From: Lacibacter sp. H407 | GTDB lineage: Bacteria; Bacteroidota; Bacteroidia; Chitinophagales; Chitinophagaceae | Assembly (NCBI RefSeq): GCF_037892605.1 | Contig: NZ_JBBKTU010000001.1 | Coordinates: 496,001-560,000 of the forward strand | Length of the DNA stretch: 64,000 nucleotides | Direction of reading: 5' to 3' | Shown: positions 44,920 to 54,356 of the stretch, piece by piece | How the letters are laid out: every line of letters begins with the position of its first letter | How positions within the stretch are numbered: the first letter of the stretch is position 1 | The notes under the pieces: generated by a model | Database searches by the model: none | What the model saw: only the letters and a program-made list of their open reading frames with translations | Told to the model about the DNA's origin: nothing | Translations under genes and position numbers: made by a program

Positions 44920-47900
44920 ATGATCAAATCATTTCTGTTTAGTTTATTGTTGCTATGTGCACAGTTTGTTGTTGCCCAAAAAACTGTTACCACACTTCAT
45001 TTAAAAAGTGGCGACCTGTTGATCAAAGACAACATGAAGGCCGAAACGCTTTCTGCTGAATTAAGAAAGGGGAAGATTGGTCAATGGACGTATACTTTGC
45101 TTTCTTTTGAGAAACCGGTAACAGCCGGTCAACAACAGGCATTGCGTTCAATGGGTATTGAACTGCTCACCTATTTGCCGGATAATACATACCAGGTGCG
45201 GATGAAAACAACACCACAGTTTTCGCAGTTATACCAGGTGGGCGTAAGAGCCATGATGCATTTGCCGGGTGCCTCCAAATTAGGAAGTGAATTACACACC
45301 CAACTTGCTGTAGAAAAGCCAGATGGAATCGTATCACTCAATCTGCAATTACATCCAGGTGTACAATGGAACGAGGTCTTTGCCATTCTATCATCTTACG
45401 GAGTTTCGTTAACTAAATCGGATTACCTGAATCAAGGGTTAGCGCAAGTGAATATTGCATCAAAGAATATTGCAGCGATAAGTGAGTTGCCTTTTGTTGC
45501 GTATTTGAATTTATCGTTCTTGCAACCAACAACACTAAATCAGCGTGAAAGAGGGTTGTTTGGTTTAACCAATCTTACGAGTTCGGAAGTTGCCGGCCGG
45601 AGTTTAACAGGTAACGGTACCGTTATTGGTATTGGAGATGATTCCAATCCTCTTCATCTTGACAATACAAACAAAGTAATCAACCGAAACCCTTCCTATA
45701 TTTCAAAAAACCACGGGCGTTTAGTTACAGGAGTTGTTGGAGGTGACGGTTTAATTGAAGAACGGTTTAAAGGAGCGGCTCCAAACAGTTTATTGATTGT
45801 TGATTTTTTTGATTATGTCCTAACTAAATCAGCCACTTATTTTACCGATCATGGTATGACTGTTACAAACAATTCATACTTTACCGGATTAGTTGGATGC
45901 CCAGGAAATGCAGTTTACAATGAGTTAAGTTCATATGTAGACCGACAAATCAATTCAAACCCCTTTTTACAACACATTTTTGCAGCAGGTAATGATGGAC
46001 AACGTACATGTTCGCCTTACCCACTTTCGTTTGCAACAATTAAAAGTGGTTATCAGGTGAGCAAGAACGTACTTGATGTAGCAGATTATGCAAATTCGAC
46101 TGATAACTTGAACACAAGTTCCAGTCGAGGACCTGTGGAAGATGGACGCATTAAACCAGAAATAACCGCTAGCGGTGGCAGCATTTTGACTACCAGCTCA
46201 AATAATACTTATACAAATGGATTCGGCACCAGCTTCTCATCACCCTTTGTAACAGGTGTTTGGGCTTTGCTTACTGAACGGTACAAACAACTTCATGCAA
46301 ATGCACTTCCTAAATCCGGATTACTAAAAGCAATTATCTGCAACACGGGGGATGACCGTGGAAACGCAGGACCCGATTACAGCTATGGCTTTGGTTTTAT
46401 TAATCCCCGCAAAGCTGTGGAGGCTATTGAAAACAACCGTTACTTCACAGGCTCGCTTTCTACATCTGGAACATCAACACAAATCATTGCCATTCCAGCA
46501 GGTACTCGACAAGTAAAAGTAATGTTATACTGGCACGATAAAGAAGGCTCTCCCTTAGCAGCAACGGCATTAGTAAACGATCTTGATCTTACCGTTACTG
46601 ACGGAGCAACTACGTATGAGCCCTGGATTTTAAATCCAGCTCCTGGTTCTGTAAATACTCCTGCAACGAGAGGTGTTGACCGTATCAATAATATTGAACA
46701 GGTAACGATCGATAATCCTGGTATCAGCGTTACAATTAACCTGAGTGGTTTTAATATACCTAATGGTCCGCAAGAATATTTTGTTACATATGAATATTTA
46801 CTGGATGAAATAAAATTGGAACATCCTTATGGCGGCGAACGTTTTGCTCCTGACCTGGAAGAAATTATTAAGTGGAACGCAACCGATAACAGTACTAACA
46901 CTTTTACACTTGAATATTCTATCGACGATGGAGCAAACTGGATCGTAATTAATAATAACATTGCAGCGAACCAGCATCGTTACAGATGGATTGGTGTACC
47001 AAATAACCCCACCAATAAAGGTAAAGTAAGAATCTCAAGAAACGGTGGCGGCGCATCCGCAACATCTCCCGGCAACTTTACCATTCTTGCACAACCAGTT
47101 TTAACTGCAACCGTTCCTTGCGAAGGATATGTAAATCTTAGTTGGCCGGCAGTAACCAGTGCAACTGATTATGAAGTGCTGCAACTGGTAAATAGTGAGT
47201 TTATATCGCTTGGCACAACTAATTTATTGAACCATCGGGTAAGTGGACTGGATAAAACGCAAACATATTGGTTCACTGTAAGAGCACGTATGACTGATTC
47301 ATTAGGGATGCGTGCTGTTGCCAGAAGCGTAACGCCTATACTGGCAACAGCTTGTTCAGCAGCAGAGTTTGATAATGATCTGAAAATAGATTCATTGCTT
47401 TCACCTGTACATGGTCGCCAAAATACCAGTACAGCATTAAGCGTTGCCAATCCAATTACAGTTCGAATCAAAAATTTAGACAATATTACTACCAGTGGCA
47501 GTTACGATATTTCATACCAAGTAAACGGTGGTACAATTGTTACAGAATCATCAGCCGTTTCTATTCCCGCCGGAGGAACTGTGAATTACACATTTGCTGC
47601 AACAGCTAATTTAGCAGCAACAGGAAATTATACCATCCGGATTTTTGTAAAGCAAACCGGTGATACACAAACAGCTAATGACGAACTTACTTACACAGTA
47701 AAGCATGTTGCAAATCCCGCTGTTGTACTACCCTTTGCAGAAACGTTTGAAGCAACCGGATCGGATGAATACAAAACCAATTTCTTTTCACTCAGTAATG
47801 CTGATCGGTTTGATTATACTAATACGATCAATGGACGGTTACGAACTTTTGTAAATTCCGGTGTTGCTATTTCAGGAAACAAAGCCATTACTTTAGACGC

Positions 47901-49950
47901 TATAAATTATAATGGTGTGCTTGCAAATAACAGCATTACAGCAACCATCAATTTGAGCAGTTATACGGCTGCACAAGGTTTACGTTTTGATTTCAAATTC
48001 AAAAATCATGGTCAGTTAAAGCAACCTGCATCAGGTGTGTGGATGAGAGGAACAGATACCGACCCATGGGTTCAGGTATATGATCTCATCAACAACCAGG
48101 GAAATCGGGGCGAAACAAAACAAGTGAGCATTAACATCAATGAATTGGGGCAACCGGTTGGTACAAGCTTCCAGGTGAGGTTTGATCAGCAGAGCACCAC
48201 ATCTGCCAACAATGGCGCTTATAACATTGACGGATATGACATGGACGATGGTTTTACATTCGACGACATCCGTATTCTTCAAACAAATAATGATTTACTG
48301 CTTACCCGGTTAGTTGCGCCTGATACATTTAACTGTACACCCGGTAATGCCAACATTACGGTTCGTGTTAAAAACACAACTTCAACTACCTACACAAATG
48401 TGCCGGTGTATTACCGCATTAACAACGGAACTGCGGTCGCTGGATCTGTCCCATCATTGGCAGGAAATACTGAACTTGATTTTACATTTCCAACTCAAGC
48501 CAATCTGTCTGCCAGCCAAGCTTATGAAATTGATGCGTGGGTACAATTGAGTGGTGATGATTATCCTGTGAACGACAGCATCAACAACCGTTATGTATAC
48601 AGCAGTCCGTCAATCAGCTCCTTTCCTTATTTAGAACGTTTCAATACAAGTAATGGAAACTGGTTTACAGATACACTCAGCTACAGCAGTTGGCGTTGGG
48701 GTACACCTGAAAAATCAGTGATGAACCGATCGGCAAGTGAAGGCAAAGGCTGGTTTACAACACTCAACAGTGTGTACAAACAAAATGAAAATTCATACCT
48801 CTATTCGCCGTGCTTTAATTTAAGTATGTTGACTCAACCAGTGTTGAGTTTCAGCCATATTTCACAACAGGAAGATAATTGCAACTGCGATTTTCATACT
48901 CTTGAATACAGTGTTGACAATGGTAATACATGGCAACGACTTACAGCAACCAATGGCACAAACTGGTTCGACTCATCAGCCAATCAATCTTGGCGAAAAA
49001 ATATTCAACGCTGGCATGTATCTAGTACAGAAGTGCCCAATGCTGCCAATGTACGTTTCCGTTTCTTCCTTTCAAGTGATGAATTAACACAAGGTGAAGG
49101 AATTGGTATTGATGACATTCACATTTTTGACAAAGCAACCATTTATACAGGTGTTGATGTACTCAACATCAACCAAACCGTAAGTGGTAATAACTGGGTG
49201 CACTTCAGTAACGGAGGAAATCTAGTTGCCTCTATTCACCCTATGGGACAAAATCTGGGAAGCACCGATGTAAGTGCTTACATCAATACCGGTGCGGTAA
49301 GGATCATGAATAATCAATATTATCTCGACCGAAACCTTGTGATCCGATCAACCAATACTCCAACCGATAGTGTGCTGGTTCGTTTCTACTTTACTGAACA
49401 GGAAGCAAAAGCTTTAATTTCTGTCACAGGTTGCGGCACTTGTATAAAGTTCAGCGATGCATACCTGGCTGCGGTTACTAAATACAATGGAAGTCCTTCG
49501 TTTGAAAATGGTGTATTGAACGATGGAGCAGATGGAACATTCCAGTTTATTGATTCAGGCAAGGTAGATATTGTGCCATTTAACAACGGTTACTACGCCG
49601 AATTCAAAGTGAAGAGTTTTTCAGAATTCTGGATCAATGCGGTCGATATGAATCTTACACAAACTGTAACAAGTGTTGATGACATCAATACGCAAGGCAT
49701 CTTTATTAAAAATGTTTTTGCTGATGAAGCAGGCAGTCTTGTAATACTTGCAGGAAATAAACCGCAGGTTCGTGAAATGAGTATCCGTATCGTAAACAGT
49801 GTGGGACAGGAAGTAGTAAATAAACAAACTTCGTATTCAGATACAAGGATCAACATCAACAACCTGTCAACCGGAATTTACTTCGTGGAGATCAAGGATA
49901 AAAAAGGCAAAGAACAATTCGTGAAAAAAATCGTCAAGGCGGGGAAATAA
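44920..49950 (+). CDS. Large secreted S8 (subtilisin-like) peptidase with T9SS sorting tail
   Basis: A 1676-residue protein. A signal peptide (MIKSFLFSLLLLCAQFVVAQ) selects this start over the in-frame ATG at 44839. The S8 domain has the triad in GIGDDSNPLHLDN (Asp near 239), NHGRLVTGVVGG (His near 264) and GTSFSSPFVTG (Ser near 441), with the oxyanion Asn in FAAGNDGQ. A beta-sandwich, a fibronectin-like module, CARDB-like repeats and two jelly-roll modules follow. The C-terminus (GIYFVEIKDKKGKEQFVKKI) is a type A T9SS sorting signal, so the enzyme is exported by the type 9 system and may be surface-bound. It probably degrades extracellular protein. Confidence 0.9.
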   Translation: MIKSFLFSLLLLCAQFVVAQKTVTTLHLKSGDLLIKDNMKAETLSAELRKGKIGQWTYTLLSFEKPVTAGQQQALRSMGIELLTYLPDNTYQVRMKTTPQFSQLYQVGVRAMMHLPGASKLGSELHTQLAVEKPDGIVSLNLQLHPGVQWNEVFAILSSYGVSLTKSDYLNQGLAQVNIASKNIAAISELPFVAYLNLSFLQPTTLNQRERGLFGLTNLTSSEVAGRSLTGNGTVIGIGDDSNPLHLDNTNKVINRNPSYISKNHGRLVTGVVGGDGLIEERFKGAAPNSLLIVDFFDYVLTKSATYFTDHGMTVTNNSYFTGLVGCPGNAVYNELSSYVDRQINSNPFLQHIFAAGNDGQRTCSPYPLSFATIKSGYQVSKNVLDVADYANSTDNLNTSSSRGPVEDGRIKPEITASGGSILTTSSNNTYTNGFGTSFSSPFVTGVWALLTERYKQLHANALPKSGLLKAIICNTGDDRGNAGPDYSYGFGFINPRKAVEAIENNRYFTGSLSTSGTSTQIIAIPAGTRQVKVMLYWHDKEGSPLAATALVNDLDLTVTDGATTYEPWILNPAPGSVNTPATRGVDRINNIEQVTIDNPGISVTINLSGFNIPNGPQEYFVTYEYLLDEIKLEHPYGGERFAPDLEEIIKWNATDNSTNTFTLEYSIDDGANWIVINNNIAANQHRYRWIGVPNNPTNKGKVRISRNGGGASATSPGNFTILAQPVLTATVPCEGYVNLSWPAVTSATDYEVLQLVNSEFISLGTTNLLNHRVSGLDKTQTYWFTVRARMTDSLGMRAVARSVTPILATACSAAEFDNDLKIDSLLSPVHGRQNTSTALSVANPITVRIKNLDNITTSGSYDISYQVNGGTIVTESSAVSIPAGGTVNYTFAATANLAATGNYTIRIFVKQTGDTQTANDELTYTVKHVANPAVVLPFAETFEATGSDEYKTNFFSLSNADRFDYTNTINGRLRTFVNSGVAISGNKAITLDAINYNGVLANNSITATINLSSYTAAQGLRFDFKFKNHGQLKQPASGVWMRGTDTDPWVQVYDLINNQGNRGETKQVSININELGQPVGTSFQVRFDQQSTTSANNGAYNIDGYDMDDGFTFDDIRILQTNNDLLLTRLVAPDTFNCTPGNANITVRVKNTTSTTYTNVPVYYRINNGTAVAGSVPSLAGNTELDFTFPTQANLSASQAYEIDAWVQLSGDDYPVNDSINNRYVYSSPSISSFPYLERFNTSNGNWFTDTLSYSSWRWGTPEKSVMNRSASEGKGWFTTLNSVYKQNENSYLYSPCFNLSMLTQPVLSFSHISQQEDNCNCDFHTLEYSVDNGNTWQRLTATNGTNWFDSSANQSWRKNIQRWHVSSTEVPNAANVRFRFFLSSDELTQGEGIGIDDIHIFDKATIYTGVDVLNINQTVSGNNWVHFSNGGNLVASIHPMGQNLGSTDVSAYINTGAVRIMNNQYYLDRNLVIRSTNTPTDSVLVRFYFTEQEAKALISVTGCGTCIKFSDAYLAAVTKYNGSPSFENGVLNDGADGTFQFIDSGKVDIVPFNNGYYAEFKVKSFSEFWINAVDMNLTQTVTSVDDINTQGIFIKNVFADEAGSLVILAGNKPQVREMSIRIVNSVGQEVVNKQTSYSDTRININNLSTGIYFVEIKDKKGKEQFVKKIVKAGK

Positions 49951-49976
49951 ATCCCTGATCAACAAATCATATACAA

Positions 49977-50010
49977 AGAAAATGCCCCTGATAATTCAGG
50001 GGCATTTTCT
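49977..50010. terminator. Shared terminator between the subtilase and the small membrane gene
   Basis: Fourteen-base perfect stem AGAAAATGCCCCTG/CAGGGGCATTTTCT with a 6-base loop, between convergent genes. Confidence 0.88.
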
Positions 50011-50027
50011 TTATCAATTCAATAAGA

Positions 50028-50324
50028 TCATCCGATTTTACCGAGAGGGATTTTACGAACCTTTTCATCCTCTTCTTCCTCAATACGTGTAACGGGGTAA
50101 GGAATTTTTGCTTTTTCAAGTGTTTCGGCCAACTGCTTGTTGTTTTTTGCAAAATGCAGAATTTCTTTATGAGCAGCCAGCATTTCGTCTTCCAACTCAA
50201 GTATTCTCTTTTCCTTAGCTTTTACTTGTTTCTTACCAAATAAGTATCCAACAAATACAACGAAAAGCATAATGCCTGCAAAGATGAGTACATGGATTTC
50301 AAGGGTTAATTGAGTAAGGTTCAT
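50028..50324 (-). CDS. Small membrane-anchored coiled-coil protein
   Basis: I do not recognise a named family. The 98-residue protein has one helix at about 10-30 (VLIFAGIMLFVVFVGYLFG), then a Lys/Glu-rich coiled coil (about 33-75) and a polar tail with EEEEDEKVRKIP. The N-terminus is short, so the coiled coil should face the cytoplasm. Its orientation relative to glyQS is the same, but it ends that strand's run. The function is unknown. Confidence 0.65.
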   Translation of the reverse strand: MNLTQLTLEIHVLIFAGIMLFVVFVGYLFGKKQVKAKEKRILELEDEMLAAHKEILHFAKNNKQLAETLEKAKIPYPVTRIEEEEDEKVRKIPLGKIG

Positions 50325-50436
50325 TTCTTCCTTTTGTTTAAGCTCAACTTCATCGATTTTAAGCGATTAACATTGATGGGTAATCAATTTTTAAAATTTG
50401 TCAACTTACGGGGGCAAATTAGTTCACTTCAGCCAA

Positions 50437-51894
50437 TTATGCAATATAATTCAGTACAAATTGTTTAACGGCAGTGGCTGGGATGCGTTCCTGCACCAAA
50501 GTATCCCTGTTTCGGATGGTTACCGTACCGTCTTCCTTCGTTTGATGATCGACCGTTACACAAAAAGGTGTACCAATGGCATCCTGGCGGCGGTAACGCT
50601 TACCGATCGCATCTTTTTCCTCATAAAAACAATGAAAATGAGGCATACAACCCTTCACAATTTCCTCTGCCAGCTCAGGCAAACCGTCCTTTTTGGTGAG
50701 CGGAAATACCGCCAACTTGATCGGAGCTATTTTGGCAGGCAGCCTTAGCACCGTTCGCAAGTCCGTTTTTCCCTCTTCCGCAGTCGGCACTTCCTCTTCA
50801 TGATAGGAATTGCTGAGAATGGTGAGGAATAAACGATCGAGCCCTACCGAGGTTTCTACTACATACGGTATATAATTACCATATGGTTTTCCATCGGCAT
50901 TGAGATCATTGTCGAAATACTGCATTTTCTTTTTGCTGAATTCCTGGTGGCGGCGCAGATCGTAATCTGTTCTTGAGTGAATCCCTTCCAGCTCTTTCCA
51001 GCCAAACGGAAATTCGTATTCAATATCTACGGCTGCATTGGCGTAATGTGCCAACTTGATATGATCGTGAAAACGTAGTTTGTCAGCGGGTAAACCCAGG
51101 TCTTTATGCCATTGCATACGGGTTTCCTTCCACTTTGCATACCAGTCAAGTTCTGTACCGGGACGAACGAAGAACTGCATTTCCATTTGCTCAAACTCAC
51201 GCATACGGAAAATGAACTGTCGGGCAACGATCTCATTACGGAACGACTTACCAGTTTGGGCAATACCAAACGGGATCTTCATTCGTCCGCTTTTTTGTAC
51301 GTTGAGGAAGTTTACAAAAATACCCTGTGCCGTTTCCGGACGCAGGTACACAATATTATCGTCGGGGTTATCGCTCGACACAGCACCAAACTCAGTTGAG
51401 AACATGAGGTTGAACTGGCGCACATCGGTCCAGTTGGCCGTGCCGCTTACCGAACATTTGATCTTATTTTCTTCAATGAGCTGTTTGATGCCGGCGAAAT
51501 TATCCGCCGCCAGCAATTGTTCCATTTGAACAATCAGGGCAGCGCCTTCCGATGCAGGTAATGATTCAGCAAATCCTTCGATCAGGTGATCCACACGATA
51601 ACGCTTTTGACTGTCTTTATTATCGATCATCGGATCGCTGAAATTATCAACGTGTCCACTTGCCTTCCAGGTGGTAGGATGCATAAAGATGGCAGCATCG
51701 ATCCCCACAATATTGTCGTGAAGTTGGGTCATACTTTTCCACCACTGGTCACGGATATTCTTTTTGAGTTGGGCACCCATTTGACCATAATCGTACACTG
51801 CACTTAAGCCGTCGTAAATTTCAGATGATTGAAAAATGTAGCCATACTCTTTGGCATGTGAGATGATATTTGCAAAAAGCTTTTCGTTCGCCAT
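50437..51894 (-). CDS. glyQS: Glycine-tRNA ligase, homodimeric type
   Basis: GlyRS charges glycine tRNA. The 485-residue protein is the single-chain dimeric class II type, not the alpha2beta2 form. Signatures are YGQMGAQLKKNIRDQWW (about 35-51), LRPETAQGIFVNFLN (motif 2 region), FGIAQTGKSFRNEI, FEQMEMQFFV and the C-terminal anticodon-binding LPAKIAPIKLAVFPL. The open frame extends 16 codons further, but those overlap the -7 element TATCTTTG (51918-51925), so the ATG at 51894 is chosen. dtd and a MazG-like gene lie just upstream. Confidence 0.96.
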   Translation of the reverse strand: MANEKLFANIISHAKEYGYIFQSSEIYDGLSAVYDYGQMGAQLKKNIRDQWWKSMTQLHDNIVGIDAAIFMHPTTWKASGHVDNFSDPMIDNKDSQKRYRVDHLIEGFAESLPASEGAALIVQMEQLLAADNFAGIKQLIEENKIKCSVSGTANWTDVRQFNLMFSTEFGAVSSDNPDDNIVYLRPETAQGIFVNFLNVQKSGRMKIPFGIAQTGKSFRNEIVARQFIFRMREFEQMEMQFFVRPGTELDWYAKWKETRMQWHKDLGLPADKLRFHDHIKLAHYANAAVDIEYEFPFGWKELEGIHSRTDYDLRRHQEFSKKKMQYFDNDLNADGKPYGNYIPYVVETSVGLDRLFLTILSNSYHEEEVPTAEEGKTDLRTVLRLPAKIAPIKLAVFPLTKKDGLPELAEEIVKGCMPHFHCFYEEKDAIGKRYRRQDAIGTPFCVTVDHQTKEDGTVTIRNRDTLVQERIPATAVKQFVLNYIA

Positions 51895-51917
51895 ATTCAC
51901 ATTTGTTTGAAGGTTGG

Positions 51918-51925
51918 CAAAGATA
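51918..51925 (-). promoter_or_regulatory. TAnnTTTG -7 element of glyQS
   Basis: TATCTTTG followed by C on the minus strand, 23 bases before the ATG at 51894. It gives glyQS its own promoter. Confidence 0.6.
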
Positions 51926-52001
51926 AGTGTTTGAAGGCGCAAGACGAAAGGAACACAGAACTAGAGACAAAATCAAAATTTCAAAGACCGGTAATAAGAT
52001 G

Positions 52002-52340
52002 TTACTTCAACTTTTCATTTTCCTGATGCCTGTTTGCATCCCGGATATTTTTCTTTTCAAAATTCTTTTGTAAGGCTTCGGTTAGATCAACACCTGTTTG
52101 GTTCGCCAAACAAATGAGTACCCATAACACATCAGCCATCTCATCACTGATCTCTTTGCCTTTATCACTTTCTTTAAAAGATTGTTCACCATATTTCCGC
52201 ACCATCAATCTCGACAGCTCTCCTACTTCTTCCATTAAAATACCCAGGTTGGTAAGCTCGTTAAAATAACGAACACCTACGGTTTTGATCCATTGATCAA
52301 CATCGGCTTGTGCCTGCTTTATTGTTAAGTCTGCGCTCAT
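52002..52340 (-). CDS. MazG-like nucleotide pyrophosphohydrolase
   Basis: A 112-residue all-helical protein. The MazG signature is present: EEVGELSR near residues 37-44 and DEMADVLW near 67-74, the paired acidic motifs that bind magnesium. Such small enzymes hydrolyse NTPs or modified nucleotides to NMP and pyrophosphate. The length fits a single MazG domain. It lies 26 bp downstream of dtd and 107 bp upstream of glyQS. Confidence 0.85.
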   Translation of the reverse strand: MSADLTIKQAQADVDQWIKTVGVRYFNELTNLGILMEEVGELSRLMVRKYGEQSFKESDKGKEISDEMADVLWVLICLANQTGVDLTEALQKNFEKKNIRDANRHQENEKLK

Positions 52341-52366
52341 TGCATTTTCAATTATTCATTATCAAA

Positions 52367-52819
52367 TTATTCTTTATTCTTACTGTCGATCACAATCGTA
52401 ACCGGACCATCATTCAGCAATTCCACTTTCATATCGGCTCCAAAAACACCGGTCTGGATTTTTTTTCCCAGATCCAATTCCAGTTGAGCGATCATTTTCT
52501 GATACATCGGGATGGCGACATCAGGTTTACTGGCTTTAATATACGAAGGCCGGTTGCCTTTTTTAGTTGATGCATGCAATGTAAACTGGCTTACCAACAA
52601 AACATCACCCGCCACATCTTTCACACTCAAATTCATCACGCCGCTTTCATCATCAAAAATGCGCAGGTTTACAATTTTGTTGCTCAGCCACTCGATATCT
52701 TCAGAAGTATCTGCATCTTCAACACCCATCAGCACCAGCAACCCTTTCTGAATAGAACCGGTGATAGTTCCATCAACTTTAACACTGGCATTTGCTGTTC
52801 GTTGTAATACCACTCTCAT
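52367..52819 (-). CDS. dtd: D-aminoacyl-tRNA deacylase
   Basis: DTD removes D-amino acids (and glycine) wrongly attached to tRNA. The 150-residue protein has the active-site motif SQFTL in VLLVSQFTLHAS, the cis-Gly-Pro motif NDGPVT near the C-terminus and the start MRVVLQRTANASVKV. The much longer open frame upstream is not part of the protein. It is divergent from arfB, with 59 bp between their starts. Pairing with glycyl-tRNA synthetase two genes away is functionally suggestive, since DTD clears Gly-tRNA(Ala). Confidence 0.96.
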   Translation of the reverse strand: MRVVLQRTANASVKVDGTITGSIQKGLLVLMGVEDADTSEDIEWLSNKIVNLRIFDDESGVMNLSVKDVAGDVLLVSQFTLHASTKKGNRPSYIKASKPDVAIPMYQKMIAQLELDLGKKIQTGVFGADMKVELLNDGPVTIVIDSKNKE

Positions 52820-52878
52820 AATCTGTTCAATTGGTTGTAAATTCGAATCCCGAAAATACAACGCATCGGGTAAGAGAA

Positions 52879-53286
52879 ATGATAAAAGATGTAAGCAGTG
52901 AATTACAATTCCAAACGGCACGCAGTGGTGGTGCCGGCGGACAAAATGTAAACAAGGTGGAAACCATGGTGATGGGTTATTGGCATATTGCTTCATCTGC
53001 ACTTGTAACCGATCAGCAAAAAACAATATTGCTGGAAAAACTAAGCAACCGCATTAATAAAGAAGGAACGCTGATTGTGAAAAGTCAGGTGCACCGGAGT
53101 CAGCAGGCCAATAAACAGGAAGTAATTGAAAAGATCAACCAGCTGATCTCTGTTGCCCTTACTCCTAAAAAAGCAAGGATCGCCAGTAAACCTTCAAGAG
53201 CTGCCAAAGAAAAACGCATCGAAGCAAAAAAGAAACAAGGCGAACACAAACAAACTCGCAGAAAAATACGTTTATCTGATTATTAA
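52879..53286 (+). CDS. arfB: Alternative ribosome-rescue factor B (peptidyl-tRNA hydrolase)
   Basis: ArfB hydrolyses peptidyl-tRNA on ribosomes stalled at the end of broken mRNA. The 135-residue protein carries the GGQ motif in FQTARSGGAGGQNVNKVET (about residues 10-28) and a lysine/arginine-rich C-terminal tail (KEKRIEAKKKQGEHKQTRRK) that enters the mRNA channel. The short length separates it from RF1 and RF2. The ATG at 52879 is chosen; the frame upstream is not conserved-looking. It is divergent from dtd. Confidence 0.93.
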   Translation: MIKDVSSELQFQTARSGGAGGQNVNKVETMVMGYWHIASSALVTDQQKTILLEKLSNRINKEGTLIVKSQVHRSQQANKQEVIEKINQLISVALTPKKARIASKPSRAAKEKRIEAKKKQGEHKQTRRKIRLSDY

Positions 53287-53291
53287 GCTGC

Positions 53292-54323
53292 ATGCAAAAA
53301 CGAAACAGCATCATAACCATCCTTGCAACACTGCTGTTAAGTCTGTGGCTGATGGAGAGCTGCCGTAAAAATAAAGTGGAACTCACGGCATATCCTGTTT
53401 CATTACCTGCACATTTCCCTCCTACTTCTTTTTACCAAAATAATCCTATTACGAAAGAAGGATTTGAATTGGGCCGACGCTTATTTTATGATCAACGTTT
53501 TTCAAAAGATGGAACCATTTCCTGCGGCTCTTGTCATGAACAACGATCTGCTTTTGGAACATATGATCATGATCTGAGTCATGGAGTGGATGGTGCACAT
53601 GGCATCCGCAATGCAATGAGCTTGTATAATCTTGCATGGCAAACTTCGTTTGGTTGGGATGGAAAGTATAGTTCGATGGAAGCCGTTTATGCGGCGCACA
53701 TTACAAGCCCCATCGAAATGGGCGAAACAGTGAGTAACGTTATCAACAAATTAAAAGCCGACAGTCGCTACCCGCAGCAATTCAAAACGGTGTTTGGCTC
53801 AACGGATATCAATCAGCAACGCATCTCCAATGCTCTTACACAATTTGTGGGAGCACTCATCAGCATTGCTACCAAATACGATTCAGTAAAACAAAATCTC
53901 GCCACTTTTACCGCAAGCGAGCAAGCCGGTTATACAATTTTTCAAAACAAGTGCAACAGTTGCCATACCGAACCATTGTTCACCGATTTTTCGTATCGTA
54001 ATAACGGTTTACCACAAACGATGCTAAATGATAAAGGACGAATGATGGTGACAGGAAATAATGCAGATGCATTCAAATTCAAAGTGCCTTCGTTACGAAA
54101 TCTATTCAAGAGTTATCCGTTTATGCACGATGGTCGCTTTATTGGTTTTGAGCAGATCTTTGATCATTATCAATCGGGCGTTGTGCAAAGTGCAACGCTT
54201 AATCCATTGCTGACTAATGGAATTCCACTTTCAGCACAGGAACGAATAGCCTTGGTTGACTTTCTGCGAACATTAACGGATAATAAATTCACCAGCAACA
54301 TAAGTTTTAATGCACCGCAATAA
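53292..54323 (+). CDS. Di-heme cytochrome c peroxidase (MauG/CcpA family)
   Basis: A 343-residue exported peroxidase. The N-terminus (ILATLLLSLWLMESC) is a lipoprotein signal with Cys near residue 24. Two c-type heme sites are present: CGSCH near 78 and CNSCH near 220. The order LGRRLFYDQRFSKDGTISCGSCH, NAMSLYNLAW, FKFKVPSLRNLFKSYPFMHDGRF matches bacterial di-heme peroxidases, which reduce hydrogen peroxide with periplasmic electrons. The gene begins 5 bp after arfB. It is a heme consumer near the heme biosynthesis genes. Confidence 0.93.
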   Translation: MQKRNSIITILATLLLSLWLMESCRKNKVELTAYPVSLPAHFPPTSFYQNNPITKEGFELGRRLFYDQRFSKDGTISCGSCHEQRSAFGTYDHDLSHGVDGAHGIRNAMSLYNLAWQTSFGWDGKYSSMEAVYAAHITSPIEMGETVSNVINKLKADSRYPQQFKTVFGSTDINQQRISNALTQFVGALISIATKYDSVKQNLATFTASEQAGYTIFQNKCNSCHTEPLFTDFSYRNNGLPQTMLNDKGRMMVTGNNADAFKFKVPSLRNLFKSYPFMHDGRFIGFEQIFDHYQSGVVQSATLNPLLTNGIPLSAQERIALVDFLRTLTDNKFTSNISFNAPQ

Positions 54324-54325
54324 AA

Positions 54326-54350
54326 AATCCCCCGTTAAAAACGAGGGATT
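54326..54350. terminator. Shared terminator between the peroxidase and coiled-coil genes
   Basis: Stem AATCCC-C-CGTT/AACG-A-GGGATT with one C-A mismatch, flanked by an A-run and by CTATTTTT. Confidence 0.75.
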
Positions 54351-54356
54351 CTATTT

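Noticed and set aside
52840-52862. tRNA-like TTCGAATCCC stretch
   Set aside because: No acceptor or anticodon arm can be built around it.
52820-53026. Extension of dtd by about 70 codons
   Set aside because: DTD proteins begin MRVVLQR; the extra sequence lies over the arfB gene on the opposite strand.
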